Source: Cellulomonas sp. Root485
Lineage (GTDB): Bacteria > Actinomycetota > Actinomycetes > Actinomycetales > Cellulomonadaceae
DNA: 64,000 nt
Direction: 5' to 3'
Assembly (NCBI RefSeq): GCF_001426705.1
Contig: NZ_LMFC01000002.1
Span: 290,559 to 354,558, forward strand
Part shown: positions 25,022 to 34,524 of the stretch, piece after piece
Numbering within the stretch: the first letter of the stretch is position 1
Layout of the letters: each line of letters starts with the position of its first letter
Program-made: the position numbers and the translations under genes
Notes under the pieces: generated by a model
What the model was told of the DNA's origin: nothing
Seen by the model: the letters and a program-made list of their open reading frames with translations, nothing else
Databases searched by the model: none

Positions 25022-25957
25022 TCACGCCAGCGCCGCGAGCGCCTCGTGCAGGTTCGCGGTGACCGCCGAGCGGTGCGGCTCCACCCAGTCGCCCTCGAAC
25101 CTGCGCGGGGTGATCTCGATCATCATCACCAGGCAGAGCCGCATCCGGTACAGGTCCAGCCGGGTGCGGGCCGACGGGCTGTCGATGTCGAGTGGTCCGT
25201 ACCCCTCCAGCACGGCGGGTGTCCCCGGTTCGCGGCCCATGGGGTCGATGCCGACGAGGTCCGCCAGCGGGTCGCCCCAGAACGCGCGCTCCGGGTCGAT
25301 GACGCCCACGACCTCGCCGGTGGTCTCGTCGACGAAGAGGTTCCCGGCCCAGAGGTCGGTGTGCACGAGCGCCGGCCGGTCGACGTCGGACAGGACGGCC
25401 GCGTGCCTCTCCAGGGCGCTGCGCACGGCGGAGGACGGCACCGGGACGGACCAGCGCGCGGCGTCGTCGAGAAGCTCGTCGATCATCCCGGTGAACGACG
25501 CGGCCCAGGAGGACGCCAGCCGCCCGCACGGGTACCCGAACGCAGGACCGGTCAACCGGTGCAGGGCGGCGAGCACCTCACCGGTCCCGCGCTCGGCTAC
25601 GGCTGTCCGAGGGTCGGAGGGTCCGAACCCCGCGTCGACCAGCGGCACCCCGGGCAGGTGGCTCACGACGAGGGCGTCGCTGGGCAGCACGGTCCGCGTG
25701 AAGTCGGTCAGCAGCACCGTCGGCATCCTCAGGGCGGGCAACGACGAGGCCAGCTCGTACACGAGCGCCTCGGCGCGCAGGAGGTCGTGCTCGTACGCGA
25801 GCAGCTGGTCGGTGGCCGTCGGGGCGGTCTTCACGATCACCCGCGACCCGTCGGTCAGGGTCACCCGGTACGTCGTCGCGAACTGCCCACCGGTGAGGAG
25901 CTCGATGTCCTTGAGCACGCCGAGAGGCGCGACGAGCGAGGTCAACGCGTCGATCAC
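25022..25957 (-). CDS. APH/fructosamine-kinase-like phosphotransferase
   Basis: 311 residues of the aminoglycoside phosphotransferase fold. N-lobe: LTGGQFATTYRVTL and VIVKTAP with the ATP-anchoring Lys. C-lobe: catalytic loop ALVHTDLWAGNLFVDE (Asp base, Asn metal ligand) and VVGVIDPERAFWGDPLADL in place of DFG. HTDLWAGN is the form usual in fructosamine-3-kinases, so a small sugar or amine substrate is more likely than an antibiotic. Its GTG overlaps the stop of the upstream MFS gene (GTGA), linking it to a transporter that may export or import its substrate. Confidence 0.82.
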   Translation of the reverse strand: MIDALTSLVAPLGVLKDIELLTGGQFATTYRVTLTDGSRVIVKTAPTATDQLLAYEHDLLRAEALVYELASSLPALRMPTVLLTDFTRTVLPSDALVVSHLPGVPLVDAGFGPSDPRTAVAERGTGEVLAALHRLTGPAFGYPCGRLASSWAASFTGMIDELLDDAARWSVPVPSSAVRSALERHAAVLSDVDRPALVHTDLWAGNLFVDETTGEVVGVIDPERAFWGDPLADLVGIDPMGREPGTPAVLEGYGPLDIDSPSARTRLDLYRMRLCLVMMIEITPRRFEGDWVEPHRSAVTANLHEALAALA

Positions 25958-27267
25958 GCGTCGAGGCTACCGACCGAGCGGGCCGGCTCGACAGACTCGG
26001 CGATCTCGCACGCGGCGACGGCCGCGCCACCGGTCGCCGACGGTGACTCGGCCTCGACGGAGTCGTGCACGTGGTCGCCACCGTCCCCGCGCAGGGTCCG
26101 CAGCGCGGCGAGCGTGGCGACGACGGCCGCCCCGGCGGCGATGACCACCACGAGGAACCCGGCGTGCGACCCGTGGAGGTCGATCTGCGCCCCGGCCACC
26201 GACGACCCGACGGACACCCCGACGCCCAGCGACGTCCCCACCCACGTCAGCCCCTCGGTCAGCCGCTCGCGCGGGACCAGGTCCTGCACGAGCCCGTTGC
26301 CGTTGATGAGGGTGGGCGCGATGGCGAACCCGGCGACGAACATGACGGCCGCGAGCGCGACGAGCGACTCGACGAGGAAGAAGAAGCAGACGCCGACGGC
26401 CAGCGCGACCATCCCGGTGGCGAACCGCAGGTACAGGGGCCGCTTCCAGGTGCGGGTGCCGTAGAGGAGCCCGGAGATGAGCGAGCCGAGCGCGAAGATC
26501 GCCAGGATGATGCCGGCCGCCCCCTTGGAGCCGGACTCCTCGGCGAACGCGACGGTCGCGACGTCGGTGGCGCCGAAGATCGAGCCCATCGCGACGAACA
26601 CGATGGCGAGCACCACCATGCCCGGCCGGCGCAGCACGGACCCCTTCGGGCGCGGGCTGCCGACGGGTGCGGGTGGCGGTTCGGTGCGGCGCAGGGACAG
26701 GAACCAGTACCCGCCGACGAGCATGGCGACCAGGGGCACGACGAGCCCGGCGGTGGGCGCGACGCCGGTGGCCAGGAGCGTGGCCAGCACGGGGCCGACG
26801 ATGAACACGAGCTCGTCGAGCGCCGACTCCAGGGAGTACGCGGTGTGCATCCGGTGAGGGTCGGCGCCGAGCACGCGGGCCCAGCGCGCCCGGACCAGTG
26901 ACCCGAACGACCCGATGCCGGCGCCGGTCACCACGGCCGCGACGTACAGCCAGGCCTCGTGGGTCTCCAGGGTGGCGGCGACGACGAGGCCGACCAGGCC
27001 GACGGCGGCGATCGCGACGGCGGGCCGCATGACGCGCCCCTGCCCGTGCCGGTCGACCAGCCGCGCCAGCTGCGGGGAGCACAGGGCCTGCGCGATCACG
27101 TAGACGGCGGACACCCGGCCCGCGAGCCCGTAGGAGCCGTACAGCGAGGAGACCATGAGCACGATGCCGATGCCGACCATGGACATCGGCAGCCGCGCGA
27201 GCACGCCCGAGCCGGAGAACGCGAGGGCTCCCGGGCGCGTGAGCACGTCGCGGTACGGCTGGAGCAT
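25954..27267 (-). CDS. MFS transporter
   Basis: 437 residues with 12 membrane helices and a ~45-residue hydrophilic C-terminal tail. The N-terminus (LQPYRDVLTRPGALAFSGSG) and ARLVDRHGQGRVMRPA in loop 2-3 mark an MFS member of the YbfB/arabinose-efflux-like type; substrate unknown. It starts 6 nt behind a -10-like CACACT on the minus strand, so probably leaderless. The overlap with the following kinase-like gene suggests that the two form a functional pair. Confidence 0.87.
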   Translation of the reverse strand: MLQPYRDVLTRPGALAFSGSGVLARLPMSMVGIGIVLMVSSLYGSYGLAGRVSAVYVIAQALCSPQLARLVDRHGQGRVMRPAVAIAAVGLVGLVVAATLETHEAWLYVAAVVTGAGIGSFGSLVRARWARVLGADPHRMHTAYSLESALDELVFIVGPVLATLLATGVAPTAGLVVPLVAMLVGGYWFLSLRRTEPPPAPVGSPRPKGSVLRRPGMVVLAIVFVAMGSIFGATDVATVAFAEESGSKGAAGIILAIFALGSLISGLLYGTRTWKRPLYLRFATGMVALAVGVCFFFLVESLVALAAVMFVAGFAIAPTLINGNGLVQDLVPRERLTEGLTWVGTSLGVGVSVGSSVAGAQIDLHGSHAGFLVVVIAAGAAVVATLAALRTLRGDGGDHVHDSVEAESPSATGGAAVAACEIAESVEPARSVGSLDA

Positions 27268-27324
27268 GCATTCAGTGTGTCATCCGCTCTTCCGCACGGC
27301 CGCGCGGTGCTCCACCATTCAGGC

Positions 27325-27621
27325 ATGACGGACGTGCAGGTCAGCGACTCCCCCGACGAGCACCGGTTCGAGGCGCGCGCGCCCGACGGGGAGCTGCTCG
27401 GCTTCTCGGTGTACGACACGATCGGGAACACCGTCGTGTTCACGCACACCGAGGTGGACCCGCAGTTCGAGGGTCAGGGCATCGCGTCGACCCTGGTGCA
27501 GGGTGCCCTGGACGCGGTGCGCGCGAGCGGGCGGGACGTCGTCGCGTTCTGCCCGTACGTCAAGGCGTGGATCGGTCGGCACCCCGACTACCAGGACCTG
27601 GTGCGCGCGCCCCAGCGATGA
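27325..27621 (+). CDS. GNAT-type N-acetyltransferase (YjdJ/GtaT-like)
   Basis: 98 residues, the short single-domain form. Acetyl-CoA-binding motif A is EGQGIASTLVQGALD, preceded by VVFTHTEVDPQF and followed by VVAFCPYVKAWIGRHPDYQDLV, the conserved end of this small family with its Cys-Pro-Y and HPDY elements. The acceptor is not known. -10-like CACCAT lies 6 nt before the ATG. A strong hairpin follows between it and the convergent pgm gene. Confidence 0.9.
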   Translation: MTDVQVSDSPDEHRFEARAPDGELLGFSVYDTIGNTVVFTHTEVDPQFEGQGIASTLVQGALDAVRASGRDVVAFCPYVKAWIGRHPDYQDLVRAPQR

Positions 27622-27624
27622 GAA

Positions 27625-27653
27625 GCCCCCAGGGGAGTGGTCACCCCGGGGGC
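27625..27653. terminator. Bidirectional terminator hairpin between GNAT and pgm
   Basis: GCCCCC (27625-27630) pairs with GGGGGC (27648-27653), and GGGG (27632-27635) with CCCC (27644-27647), with one bulged A and an 8-nt loop. It starts 3 bp after the GNAT stop and precedes the end of the convergent pgm gene. Confidence 0.7.
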
Positions 27654-27670
27654 CCCTGCTCGTGGGTGGG

Positions 27671-29344
27671 CTACGCGCCCAGTGCCGCCGACACCACGTC
27701 CTTCGCCTCCGCCTGCACCTGCGCGAGGTGCTCGGCGGACACGAACGACTCGGCGTAGATCTTGTAGACGTCCTCGGTACCGGACGGCCGGGCCGCGAAC
27801 CACGCGTTGTGCGTCGTGACCTTGAGGCCACCGATCGAGGCGTTGTTGCCGGGTGCGTTGGTCAGCTTCGCGGTGATCGTCTCGCCGGCCAGCGACGTGG
27901 CGGTCACCTGGTCGGGGGTGAGCTTCGACAGCGTCGCCTTCTCCTCCCGGGACGCGGCGGCGTCGACGCGGGCGTACCAGGACTGCCCGAACTCCGCGAC
28001 GAGGTCCTGGTGGTGGGCCGACGGTGACTTCCCGGTGGTCGCCAGGATCTCGGAGGCCAGCAGCGCGGGCAGGATGCCGTCCTTGTCGGTGGTCCACACG
28101 GTCCCGTCCTTGCGCAGGAACGACGCCCCCGCCGACTCCTCGCCGCCGAACCCCACCGACCCGTCCACCAGGCCCGGCACGAACCACTTGAACCCGACCG
28201 GGACCTCGAGCAGCCGCCGGCCGAGCCTGTCGGCCACCCGGTCGATGAGGCTGGACGACACCAGCGTCTTGCCGATCGCCGTCCCGGCCGGCCACTCCGG
28301 GCGCGCCCCGCCGTACAGGTAGGCGATGGCGACCGCGAGGTAGTGGTTCGGGTTCATCAGACCGTCGGACGTCACGATCCCGTGCCGGTCGGAGTCGGCG
28401 TCGTTCCCGGTCGCGATGTCGAACGGTGCCGGGTCGCCCGCCATGCGGCTGACCAGCGACGCCATCGCGTACGGCGACGAGCAGTCCATCCGGATCTTGC
28501 CGTCCCAGTCGAGCGTCATGAACGCCCACCGCGGGTCCACCGTCGGGTTCACGACGGTCAGGTCGAGCCCGTAGAACTCGCCGATCTCGCCCCAGTACTC
28601 CACCGACGCGCCGCCCAGCGGGTCCGCACCGATCCGGACGCCCGACGCGCGGATGGCGTCGACGTCGATGACGTTGGCCAGGTCCGCGACGTACGACGAC
28701 AGGTAGTCGTGCTTGAGGGTGGTGTCCGCCGCCAGCGCCGTCTCGATGCTCACCCGCGGGACGGACTTCCAGCCGGACGCGAGGATCTCGTTGGCGCGGT
28801 CGGCGATCCACCCGGTGGCGTCCGACCCCGCGGGGCCGCCGTCCGGCGGGTTGTACTTGAAGCCGCCGTCGCGCGGGGGGTTGTGCGACGGGGTCACGAC
28901 GATCCCGTCGGCCAGGCCGGGCCCGTGCGTCCGCACGCCCTCGGAGCTGCCCGCGCCGTTGTGCCGCAGGATCGCGTGCGATACCCCGGGCGTCGGCGTC
29001 CAGGAGTCACGGGCGTCGACGTGCACCTCGACACCGGCCGCGGCCAGCACCTCGAGGGCGGACCGCCACGCGGGGTCGGACAGCGCGTGGGTGTCCCGGC
29101 CGATGAACAGCGGACCGTCGGTCCCCTGGTCGCGCCGGTACTCGACGATCGCGGCCGTGATGGCGACGATGTGCGCCTCGTTGAAGGCGGTGTCCAGCGC
29201 CGACCCGCGGTGGCCGCTGGTGCCGAACGCCACGCGCTGGGCCGGGTCGTCGAGGTCGGGTTCGCGGTCGTAGTACGCGCCGCTGAGGGCGTCGAGATCG
29301 ACGAGGTCGGACGGCTGGGCAGGTGTTCCGGCGCGCGGGTCCAT
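27671..29344 (-). CDS. pgm: Phosphoglucomutase (alpha-D-glucose phosphate-specific)
   Basis: 557 residues, full length. [13 protein letters not shown] and the active-site segment [17 protein letters not shown] with the phosphorylated Ser are the PGM signature; metal-binding loop [11 protein letters not shown], sugar-binding [11 protein letters not shown] and the phosphate-binding end [12 protein letters not shown] follow. It interconverts glucose-1-phosphate and glucose-6-phosphate, linking glycogen, trehalose or cell-wall sugar metabolism with glycolysis. ATG at 29344 is chosen because GGAGGA lies 7 nt upstream. Divergent from the DUF5926 gene. Confidence 0.96.
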   Translation of the reverse strand: MDPRAGTPAQPSDLVDLDALSGAYYDREPDLDDPAQRVAFGTSGHRGSALDTAFNEAHIVAITAAIVEYRRDQGTDGPLFIGRDTHALSDPAWRSALEVLAAAGVEVHVDARDSWTPTPGVSHAILRHNGAGSSEGVRTHGPGLADGIVVTPSHNPPRDGGFKYNPPDGGPAGSDATGWIADRANEILASGWKSVPRVSIETALAADTTLKHDYLSSYVADLANVIDVDAIRASGVRIGADPLGGASVEYWGEIGEFYGLDLTVVNPTVDPRWAFMTLDWDGKIRMDCSSPYAMASLVSRMAGDPAPFDIATGNDADSDRHGIVTSDGLMNPNHYLAVAIAYLYGGARPEWPAGTAIGKTLVSSSLIDRVADRLGRRLLEVPVGFKWFVPGLVDGSVGFGGEESAGASFLRKDGTVWTTDKDGILPALLASEILATTGKSPSAHHQDLVAEFGQSWYARVDAAASREEKATLSKLTPDQVTATSLAGETITAKLTNAPGNNASIGGLKVTTHNAWFAARPSGTEDVYKIYAESFVSAEHLAQVQAEAKDVVSAALGA

Positions 29345-29427
29345 GCGGCGATCCTCCCCCAACGTCCGGGATGCCGCGACCCCCTGTCCGGCTGGTCGGC
29401 CCGGTGAGGACCGGTAGCCTTTCCGGC

Positions 29428-30252
29428 ATGGCCAAGAACTCGTCCGACTTCGTGCTGCGCCCGTTCGAGGGGCTCCCCGGTGAGCCCGACTGGGTGGCGC
29501 TCAAGGAGCTCGTCCCCGCCGCGACGGCGACCGCCCGCACCACGAAGAAGTACGGCGCCCGCGACGTGCTCGTGACCACGGTCCTGCCGACCAGCTGGCC
29601 CGCGCTGCACCGCGCCGACGGCATGATCCTGCTGGCGCTGCAGACCACGAGCAGCTCCAACGACGTCAGCCGCGACCTGGCGCACGCCCTGCTCGAGGCC
29701 GTCGAGGTCGAGGCCGGCACCGCCGTCGAGACCGTCGGCCTGCCCGAGCCCGGTCCGCGCCTGCAGGACGTGCTGGACCTGAGCGTGCCGTTCGAGGTCA
29801 CCGTGCACGACTCGTTCGCGTACTGGCTGGCCCCCGACACCGAGCGCACCCCGGACCTGCAGGCGGCGATCGAGGAGGCCGACGGCGGCATCATCGACAC
29901 GGTCAAGCTCGAGGCCGCCGACGCCGCGTACTGGTGCCGGATGGGTGCCCGCGAGTTCCTGCGCTGGGCGCAGCCGCACGAGGAGCAGGTGGTGCTCGAC
30001 GCGCTGTCCCGCCTGCACGCCAAGCGCGAGTCCGGCTTCGAGGGCGCCAAGTTCGTCGGTTACTTCCGGTCGGCCGGTCTGGTCGTGCCGGTCTGGGAGC
30101 TGGCCAAGGGGTCGGAGGCCGAGGACATCGAGAAGCCCGTCGCCGACTTCCTGCCCCGGTTCGAGGCCGCGCTCGCGGACACGTCGCCGCTGGACGCCAA
30201 CGAGCGCCGTGCCCGGGCCGGTCTCGTGGCCCGGCAGGTCACCCTGCGCTGA
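29428..30252 (+). CDS. DUF5926 family protein
   Basis: 274 residues, soluble. It begins [20 protein letters not shown], a stretch typical of this actinobacterial family; [31 protein letters not shown] and [17 protein letters not shown] recur in relatives. No catalytic role is established. The ATG follows a -10-like TAGCCT by 7 nt, with no Shine-Dalgarno. It is followed 35 bp later by the glycosyltransferase gene with its own -10-like hexamer, so the two may be transcribed separately. Confidence 0.88.
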   Translation: MAKNSSDFVLRPFEGLPGEPDWVALKELVPAATATARTTKKYGARDVLVTTVLPTSWPALHRADGMILLALQTTSSSNDVSRDLAHALLEAVEVEAGTAVETVGLPEPGPRLQDVLDLSVPFEVTVHDSFAYWLAPDTERTPDLQAAIEEADGGIIDTVKLEAADAAYWCRMGAREFLRWAQPHEEQVVLDALSRLHAKRESGFEGAKFVGYFRSAGLVVPVWELAKGSEAEDIEKPVADFLPRFEAALADTSPLDANERRARAGLVARQVTLR

Positions 30253-30287
30253 CCAGCGGGACCTGCACAGATAGATAGGGTGGCGAC

Positions 30288-31193
30288 GTGACGCGCAAGG
30301 GCGGCAAGGCCGCCGACGACCAGGCGGGTGCTGCCGCTCCGACCCCTCCCGTCGAGTCGGTCGACACGGTCCCGACCCCGTCGGTGGCGGCACGCAAGGC
30401 GGCCGTCGACGAGCGCAAGGCGGCCGCCCACAAGGCGCGCCAGCGTGTCGCCGTGATCATCCCCGCCAAGGACGAGTCCCGGCGCATCGCGGCGACCGTC
30501 CGCTCGGCCCGCGCGATCCCGCACGTGGACCTGGTGCTCGTGGTCGACGACGGCTCCGAGGACAACACGCAGCACGTCGCGCGGGAGGCCGGTGCGGTCG
30601 TCGTCCGGCACTCGCACAACCGGGGCAAGGCCGCCGCGATGGAGACGGGCGCGGCGGTCGTCGCCATGCGCGACGCCCCGGACCGTCAGCCGCGGATCCT
30701 GCTGTTCATCGACGGCGACCTCGGCGAGACCGCGGTCAACACGGCCCCCCTGGTGCCGCCGGTGTTCGAGGGGCACGCCGACCTGGCGATCGCGCTGATC
30801 CCGCCGCAGCCGGGTGCCGGTGGCCGCGGGATCGTCGTCGGTGCCGCCCGCCGGGCGATCACGTCGATGACCGGGTGGACGCCGACGCAGCCGTTGTCGG
30901 GGATGCGCTGCCTGACCCGCGAGGCGTTCGAGGCGGCGACCCCACTGGCCCACGGCTGGGGCGTCGAGACGGGCATGACGATCGACCTGCTGCGCCGCGG
31001 CTTCCGCGTCGTCGAGGTGCCGTGCGACCTGAAGCACCGGCCGTCCGGGTCGGACCTCAAGGGTCAGATGCACCGCGCCGCGCAGTACCGGGACGTGCAG
31101 CTCGCGGTCAACGCCCGCCGGGTCCGCCGCGCCGCCGGTGCCGTGAAGCGCACGGTCACCCCCGAGCAGAAGCCTCCACAGACGCACCGCTGA
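30288..31193 (+). CDS. Family 2 glycosyltransferase
   Basis: 301 residues. After a ~50-residue Ala/Lys-rich N-terminal extension (no membrane helix) a GT-A fold begins: VAVIIPAKDESRRIAATV, VLVVDDGSEDNTQHVA, HNRGKAAAMETGA and the metal-binding DxD in LLFIDGDLGE. It transfers a sugar from a nucleotide sugar, perhaps to a lipid carrier like glucosyl-3-phosphoglycerate or dolichyl-phosphate synthases, which share this motif set. GTG at 30288 is 6 nt behind a -10-like TAGGGT. Its 3' end overlaps the convergent membrane-protein gene by 38 bp. Confidence 0.85.
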   Translation: MTRKGGKAADDQAGAAAPTPPVESVDTVPTPSVAARKAAVDERKAAAHKARQRVAVIIPAKDESRRIAATVRSARAIPHVDLVLVVDDGSEDNTQHVAREAGAVVVRHSHNRGKAAAMETGAAVVAMRDAPDRQPRILLFIDGDLGETAVNTAPLVPPVFEGHADLAIALIPPQPGAGGRGIVVGAARRAITSMTGWTPTQPLSGMRCLTREAFEAATPLAHGWGVETGMTIDLLRRGFRVVEVPCDLKHRPSGSDLKGQMHRAAQYRDVQLAVNARRVRRAAGAVKRTVTPEQKPPQTHR

Positions 31194-33486
31194 CCGGCTC
31201 GTCCCGCCCGCCGTCGGGGGCGGGTTCGTCCAGCCCGCCGTCCGGGGCGCCCAGGCGCCACTGCGCGGCTGCGGCCACGAGGCACGGGACGGCGAGCGCG
31301 ATGCCGGTGGCGGGGACGACGATGCCCGAGTCGTTCATGAGGAACCCGACGGTCAGCGCGGCCGCGATCGAGGCGACCGCCGGACGGAGCAGCGGGACCG
31401 CCCGGGTCAGGCCGGCCAGCGGCCCCTGACCCATCAGCTCGCCGCGCCGCGGGCGGCCGCCGACGACCACCAGCCACGTCAGCGCGATGCCGCCGATGGC
31501 GGTCACCAGGTACCGCCACGACGTCAGCACGCGCAGGTTGACGGCGATCTTGCGCCCGACGACGTCCCACAGACCGCCGTCGAGCACCGTGGCGAAGAAG
31601 CGGCCCAGGTGGGTGCGGTCGGCCGGCGGGCGCATCCAGTCGAGCACCGCGAACCCGCCGACCACGACGACCCCGACCAGCCCGATGAGCGCGACCGACC
31701 TCCAGCTGACCTTCCGCCCGCTGACGACGATCGTCAGCATCGCGAACGCGAGGATCAGCGCGGGCGGGCCGCCGAAGTCGCTGCCGAGGCCGGGGGCGCC
31801 GTCGACGACCACGATCAGGAGCCCGAGCCCGGCGACGACGGCGGTCGCGATCCCCCGGCGGCCGCGCCGCAGCAAGGGGTCGGCGATCGCGACGGCGAGC
31901 AGCAGCCCGGCGGCCGTCAGGAGCGCGAACGCCTGGTTGCTCATCCCGTAGAAGCGCGCGGCGAGGACCCGGTGGGCGCCCATGGGGGAGTCGATCACGA
32001 GCGTGGACCCCGTGCAGGCGTCGACCACGAGCACCGCGACGGTGACCCCGGCGACCACCCCCGCGGGCCCGAGCAGGTTGCGTCGCCAGGGACCGACCAG
32101 CGCGACGGTCGTGATGACCGCCACCCACCCGAGCAGCACCCACCAGAATGCGGCGACCGGCGTGCCCGACTGCCACCACGGGATCGTGTTGGTGAGGAAC
32201 GACGCGACGGGTGCGGCGGCGAGCGCGAGCGCGGAGACCTGCAGCACGCGCAGGGCCGGTCGCAGCGGCGCGCGGTCCGAGCGGCCGCGGCGGGTCAGGA
32301 TGATCGCCGCGGCGATGAAGAGCACCGCCTGGACCAGCACCAGGCGCGCCGAGTACGTGCCGCTGACCCGGGTGACCATCGTGGCGTGCCGCTGGATGTC
32401 GAGGAGCTGGGCGACGCGCGCGGTCGGGGTGCCGGTGGCCGGTCCGGGCAGGATCACCGCGCCGCTCAGGGAGGCCGCGCTGCTGTCGAGCCCGATGCCG
32501 TCCAGCAGGGTCGGGGTCACGTCGACGGTCTGGATGAGCCCGGCCTGCCGGGTGGAGCCCGAGGTCAGCAGGCTGTCGACGTACTCCTCGCCGTTCGGGG
32601 CGACGCCGGTCGCGGCGGCCAGCTGGAGCGCGGTGCGCCCCGAGTCGGCGAGCGAGACGACGAGGACGGTCGCGCCGGAGCGCTGGGCGCCCGCGATCGC
32701 GGCGCCGATGCGGGCGTCGATGACCTGGGCCTGGAAGGCGCGCGACGGCTCGATGATCGCGTCCGGCGTCGACACCTCGGGCGGCAGCGGCTCCTCCAGC
32801 TCCTCACCGGGGGCGCTCGCGGTGGGCTGCGGGGTGCTCGGCCGGGGGGTCGTCGCGTACCCCGGGTCGCGCAGCGAGCCCGCGTCGACGACGACGAGCC
32901 GGGACGCGCTCAGGGCGTCGCGCACCGCGCGGGTGAGGCCCGTGCTGGTCGCGGGGAGGGTCTCGTGGGTGCCGACGGGGATTCCCGCGGCGTCCGCCAG
33001 GGCGATCGCGGCCCCCGGGCCGATGCCCGTCGCGGGTGTGGCCGAGTCGACGAGCATGTCTCCGAGGAACCCGGGCTGCGCCCCGTACGACTCGGCGTCG
33101 GCCGCGGCCACGTAGTCGTCCCAGCCGGGCACCTCGCCGCTCTCGCCCGGGTCGCGCAGGGTGCGGCACGTGCCGTCCTCGGCCCGCACGTCCGCCGCGC
33201 GGGTGCCGGTGGAGACGGCCAGCCACCCGTCGGCGGGGCAGGCCCGGGACGCGACGCTCCGGGCTGCGACCAGACCGACCGAGCCGTCGCGGGACAGGCT
33301 CCACAGGGCCGGGGTGGTCAGGGTGGTGACGTCGTCCCAGCGGACGCCGGTCATGCCGACGAGGAGCACCGGGGGCTCGTCCGCGGCCTGAGCGGGAGTC
33401 GCCAGGAGGATGCCTGCGAGGCTCAGCACCAGGGCGAGCACCGCACCGCGGAGCACGGACGCGCGCGGGCGGGCAGGGGTCAGCAC
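31156..33486 (-). CDS. Large exported AlkP-like/membrane hypothetical protein
   Basis: 776 residues. A signal peptide (ending ATPAQA) is followed by a ~350-residue extracytoplasmic domain that looks like an alkaline-phosphatase-superfamily fragment: VLLVGMTGVRWDDVTTLTTP at the start and VLVVSLADSGRTALQLA, VDVTPTLLDGIGL later. Residues ~370-740 hold about 10 membrane helices; a Glu/Asp/Pro-rich cytoplasmic tail ends the chain. The metal ligands expected for an active phosphatase are not all evident, so it may be a degenerate or binding-only domain. Start GTG lies 6 nt behind a perfect -10-like TAGGCT. Its position beside the glycosyltransferase suggests envelope polysaccharide work; that is inference. 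Confidence 0.75.
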   Translation of the reverse strand: MLTPARPRASVLRGAVLALVLSLAGILLATPAQAADEPPVLLVGMTGVRWDDVTTLTTPALWSLSRDGSVGLVAARSVASRACPADGWLAVSTGTRAADVRAEDGTCRTLRDPGESGEVPGWDDYVAAADAESYGAQPGFLGDMLVDSATPATGIGPGAAIALADAAGIPVGTHETLPATSTGLTRAVRDALSASRLVVVDAGSLRDPGYATTPRPSTPQPTASAPGEELEEPLPPEVSTPDAIIEPSRAFQAQVIDARIGAAIAGAQRSGATVLVVSLADSGRTALQLAAATGVAPNGEEYVDSLLTSGSTRQAGLIQTVDVTPTLLDGIGLDSSAASLSGAVILPGPATGTPTARVAQLLDIQRHATMVTRVSGTYSARLVLVQAVLFIAAAIILTRRGRSDRAPLRPALRVLQVSALALAAAPVASFLTNTIPWWQSGTPVAAFWWVLLGWVAVITTVALVGPWRRNLLGPAGVVAGVTVAVLVVDACTGSTLVIDSPMGAHRVLAARFYGMSNQAFALLTAAGLLLAVAIADPLLRRGRRGIATAVVAGLGLLIVVVDGAPGLGSDFGGPPALILAFAMLTIVVSGRKVSWRSVALIGLVGVVVVGGFAVLDWMRPPADRTHLGRFFATVLDGGLWDVVGRKIAVNLRVLTSWRYLVTAIGGIALTWLVVVGGRPRRGELMGQGPLAGLTRAVPLLRPAVASIAAALTVGFLMNDSGIVVPATGIALAVPCLVAAAAQWRLGAPDGGLDEPAPDGGRDEPVSGASVEASARG

Positions 33487-33576
33487 CGTTCCAGCCTACG
33501 GGCGCACTACCCTCGACCCCGGCGACGCTGACGGGTATCCGTGCAGCGTGCACATCATCTGCACGGGAGGGACGCC

Positions 33577-34524
33577 ATGTCCGAGGGGCTGCCGCGGTAC
33601 GCGTACCTGGGTCCGGCCGGCACGTTCACCGAGGCCGCGCTGCGTCAGGTCGTGGCCGTCGGGGACTGCGTCGACCTGCCGGTGTCCGACGTGTCGTCGG
33701 CCATCGAGGCCGTCCGCACGGGCGACGCCGACTTCGCGGTGGTAGCCATCGAGAGCACGGTCGAGGGCGGTGTCACGGCGACGCTCGACAGCCTCGCGGG
33801 CGGCGACCCCCTGGTGATCGTGCGGGAGATGCTCGTGCCGGTGCAGTTCACGCTCGCCGCCGCGCCCGGCGTGCGGTTCGAGGACGTCCGACGCATCTCC
33901 GCCCACCCGCACGCGTGGGTGCAGTGCCGTCGCTGGCTGGCGCACCACCTGCCGACCGTCGTGCACGTCCCGGCGACGTCGAACACCGCCCCTGCAGCGC
34001 TCATCGCGGCGGGCGGTGCCGAGCTGGGCTTCGACGCCGCGCTGGTCCCGCCGGCCGCCGTCGACTCCTACGGTCTGGTCCCGCTCGCCACCGACGTCGC
34101 GGACAACGTCTCCGCGCAGACCCGGTTCGTCGTCGTCGGCCACCCTGGCTCCGTGCCGCCGCCCACCGGCGCGGACAAGACGACCCTCGTCGTCCACCTG
34201 CCCGACGACGAGGCCGGTGCGCTGCTCGCGATGCTGGAGCAGTTCGCGGTGCGAGGCGTGAACCTGTCCCGGATCGAGTCGCGGCCGATCGGCGACGCCC
34301 TCGGCCGCTACTCCTTCTCGCTCGACGCCTGGGGGCACATCACCGACGAGCGCGTCGGCGAGGCCGTCATGGGCCTGCACCGCCGCTGCCCGTACGTCCG
34401 GTTCCTCGGCTCCTACCCGCGCGCCGACGCCCTCGCGCCGACCGTGCACCTGGGCACCGCGGACACCGACTTCGTCGGCGCGCGCGAGTGGCTCAAGGCG
34501 CTCCGGGGCGGCTCAGCCACCTAG
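33577..34524 (+). CDS. pheA: Prephenate dehydratase
   Basis: 315 residues. Catalytic PDT domain: YLGPAGTFTEAALRQV, VVAIESTVEGGVTATLDSL, and the TRF motif in VSAQTRFVVVG. A C-terminal ACT domain (TTLVVHLPDDEAGALLAMLE, GVNLSRIESRPIGDALGRY) binds phenylalanine for feedback inhibition. Converts prephenate to phenylpyruvate in phenylalanine synthesis. ATG at 33577 with GGGAGG 6 nt upstream. As in other actinobacteria it lies near serS. Its TAG and the TAG of the convergent protease gene share the same CTAG. Confidence 0.96.
   Translation: MSEGLPRYAYLGPAGTFTEAALRQVVAVGDCVDLPVSDVSSAIEAVRTGDADFAVVAIESTVEGGVTATLDSLAGGDPLVIVREMLVPVQFTLAAAPGVRFEDVRRISAHPHAWVQCRRWLAHHLPTVVHVPATSNTAPAALIAAGGAELGFDAALVPPAAVDSYGLVPLATDVADNVSAQTRFVVVGHPGSVPPPTGADKTTLVVHLPDDEAGALLAMLEQFAVRGVNLSRIESRPIGDALGRYSFSLDAWGHITDERVGEAVMGLHRRCPYVRFLGSYPRADALAPTVHLGTADTDFVGAREWLKALRGGSAT

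Noticed and set aside
24149..27267. Antibiotic-resistance cassette (APH plus efflux)
   Set aside because: The kinase motif HTDLWAGN fits fructosamine kinases better than known aminoglycoside-modifying enzymes, and there are no mobile-element hallmarks.
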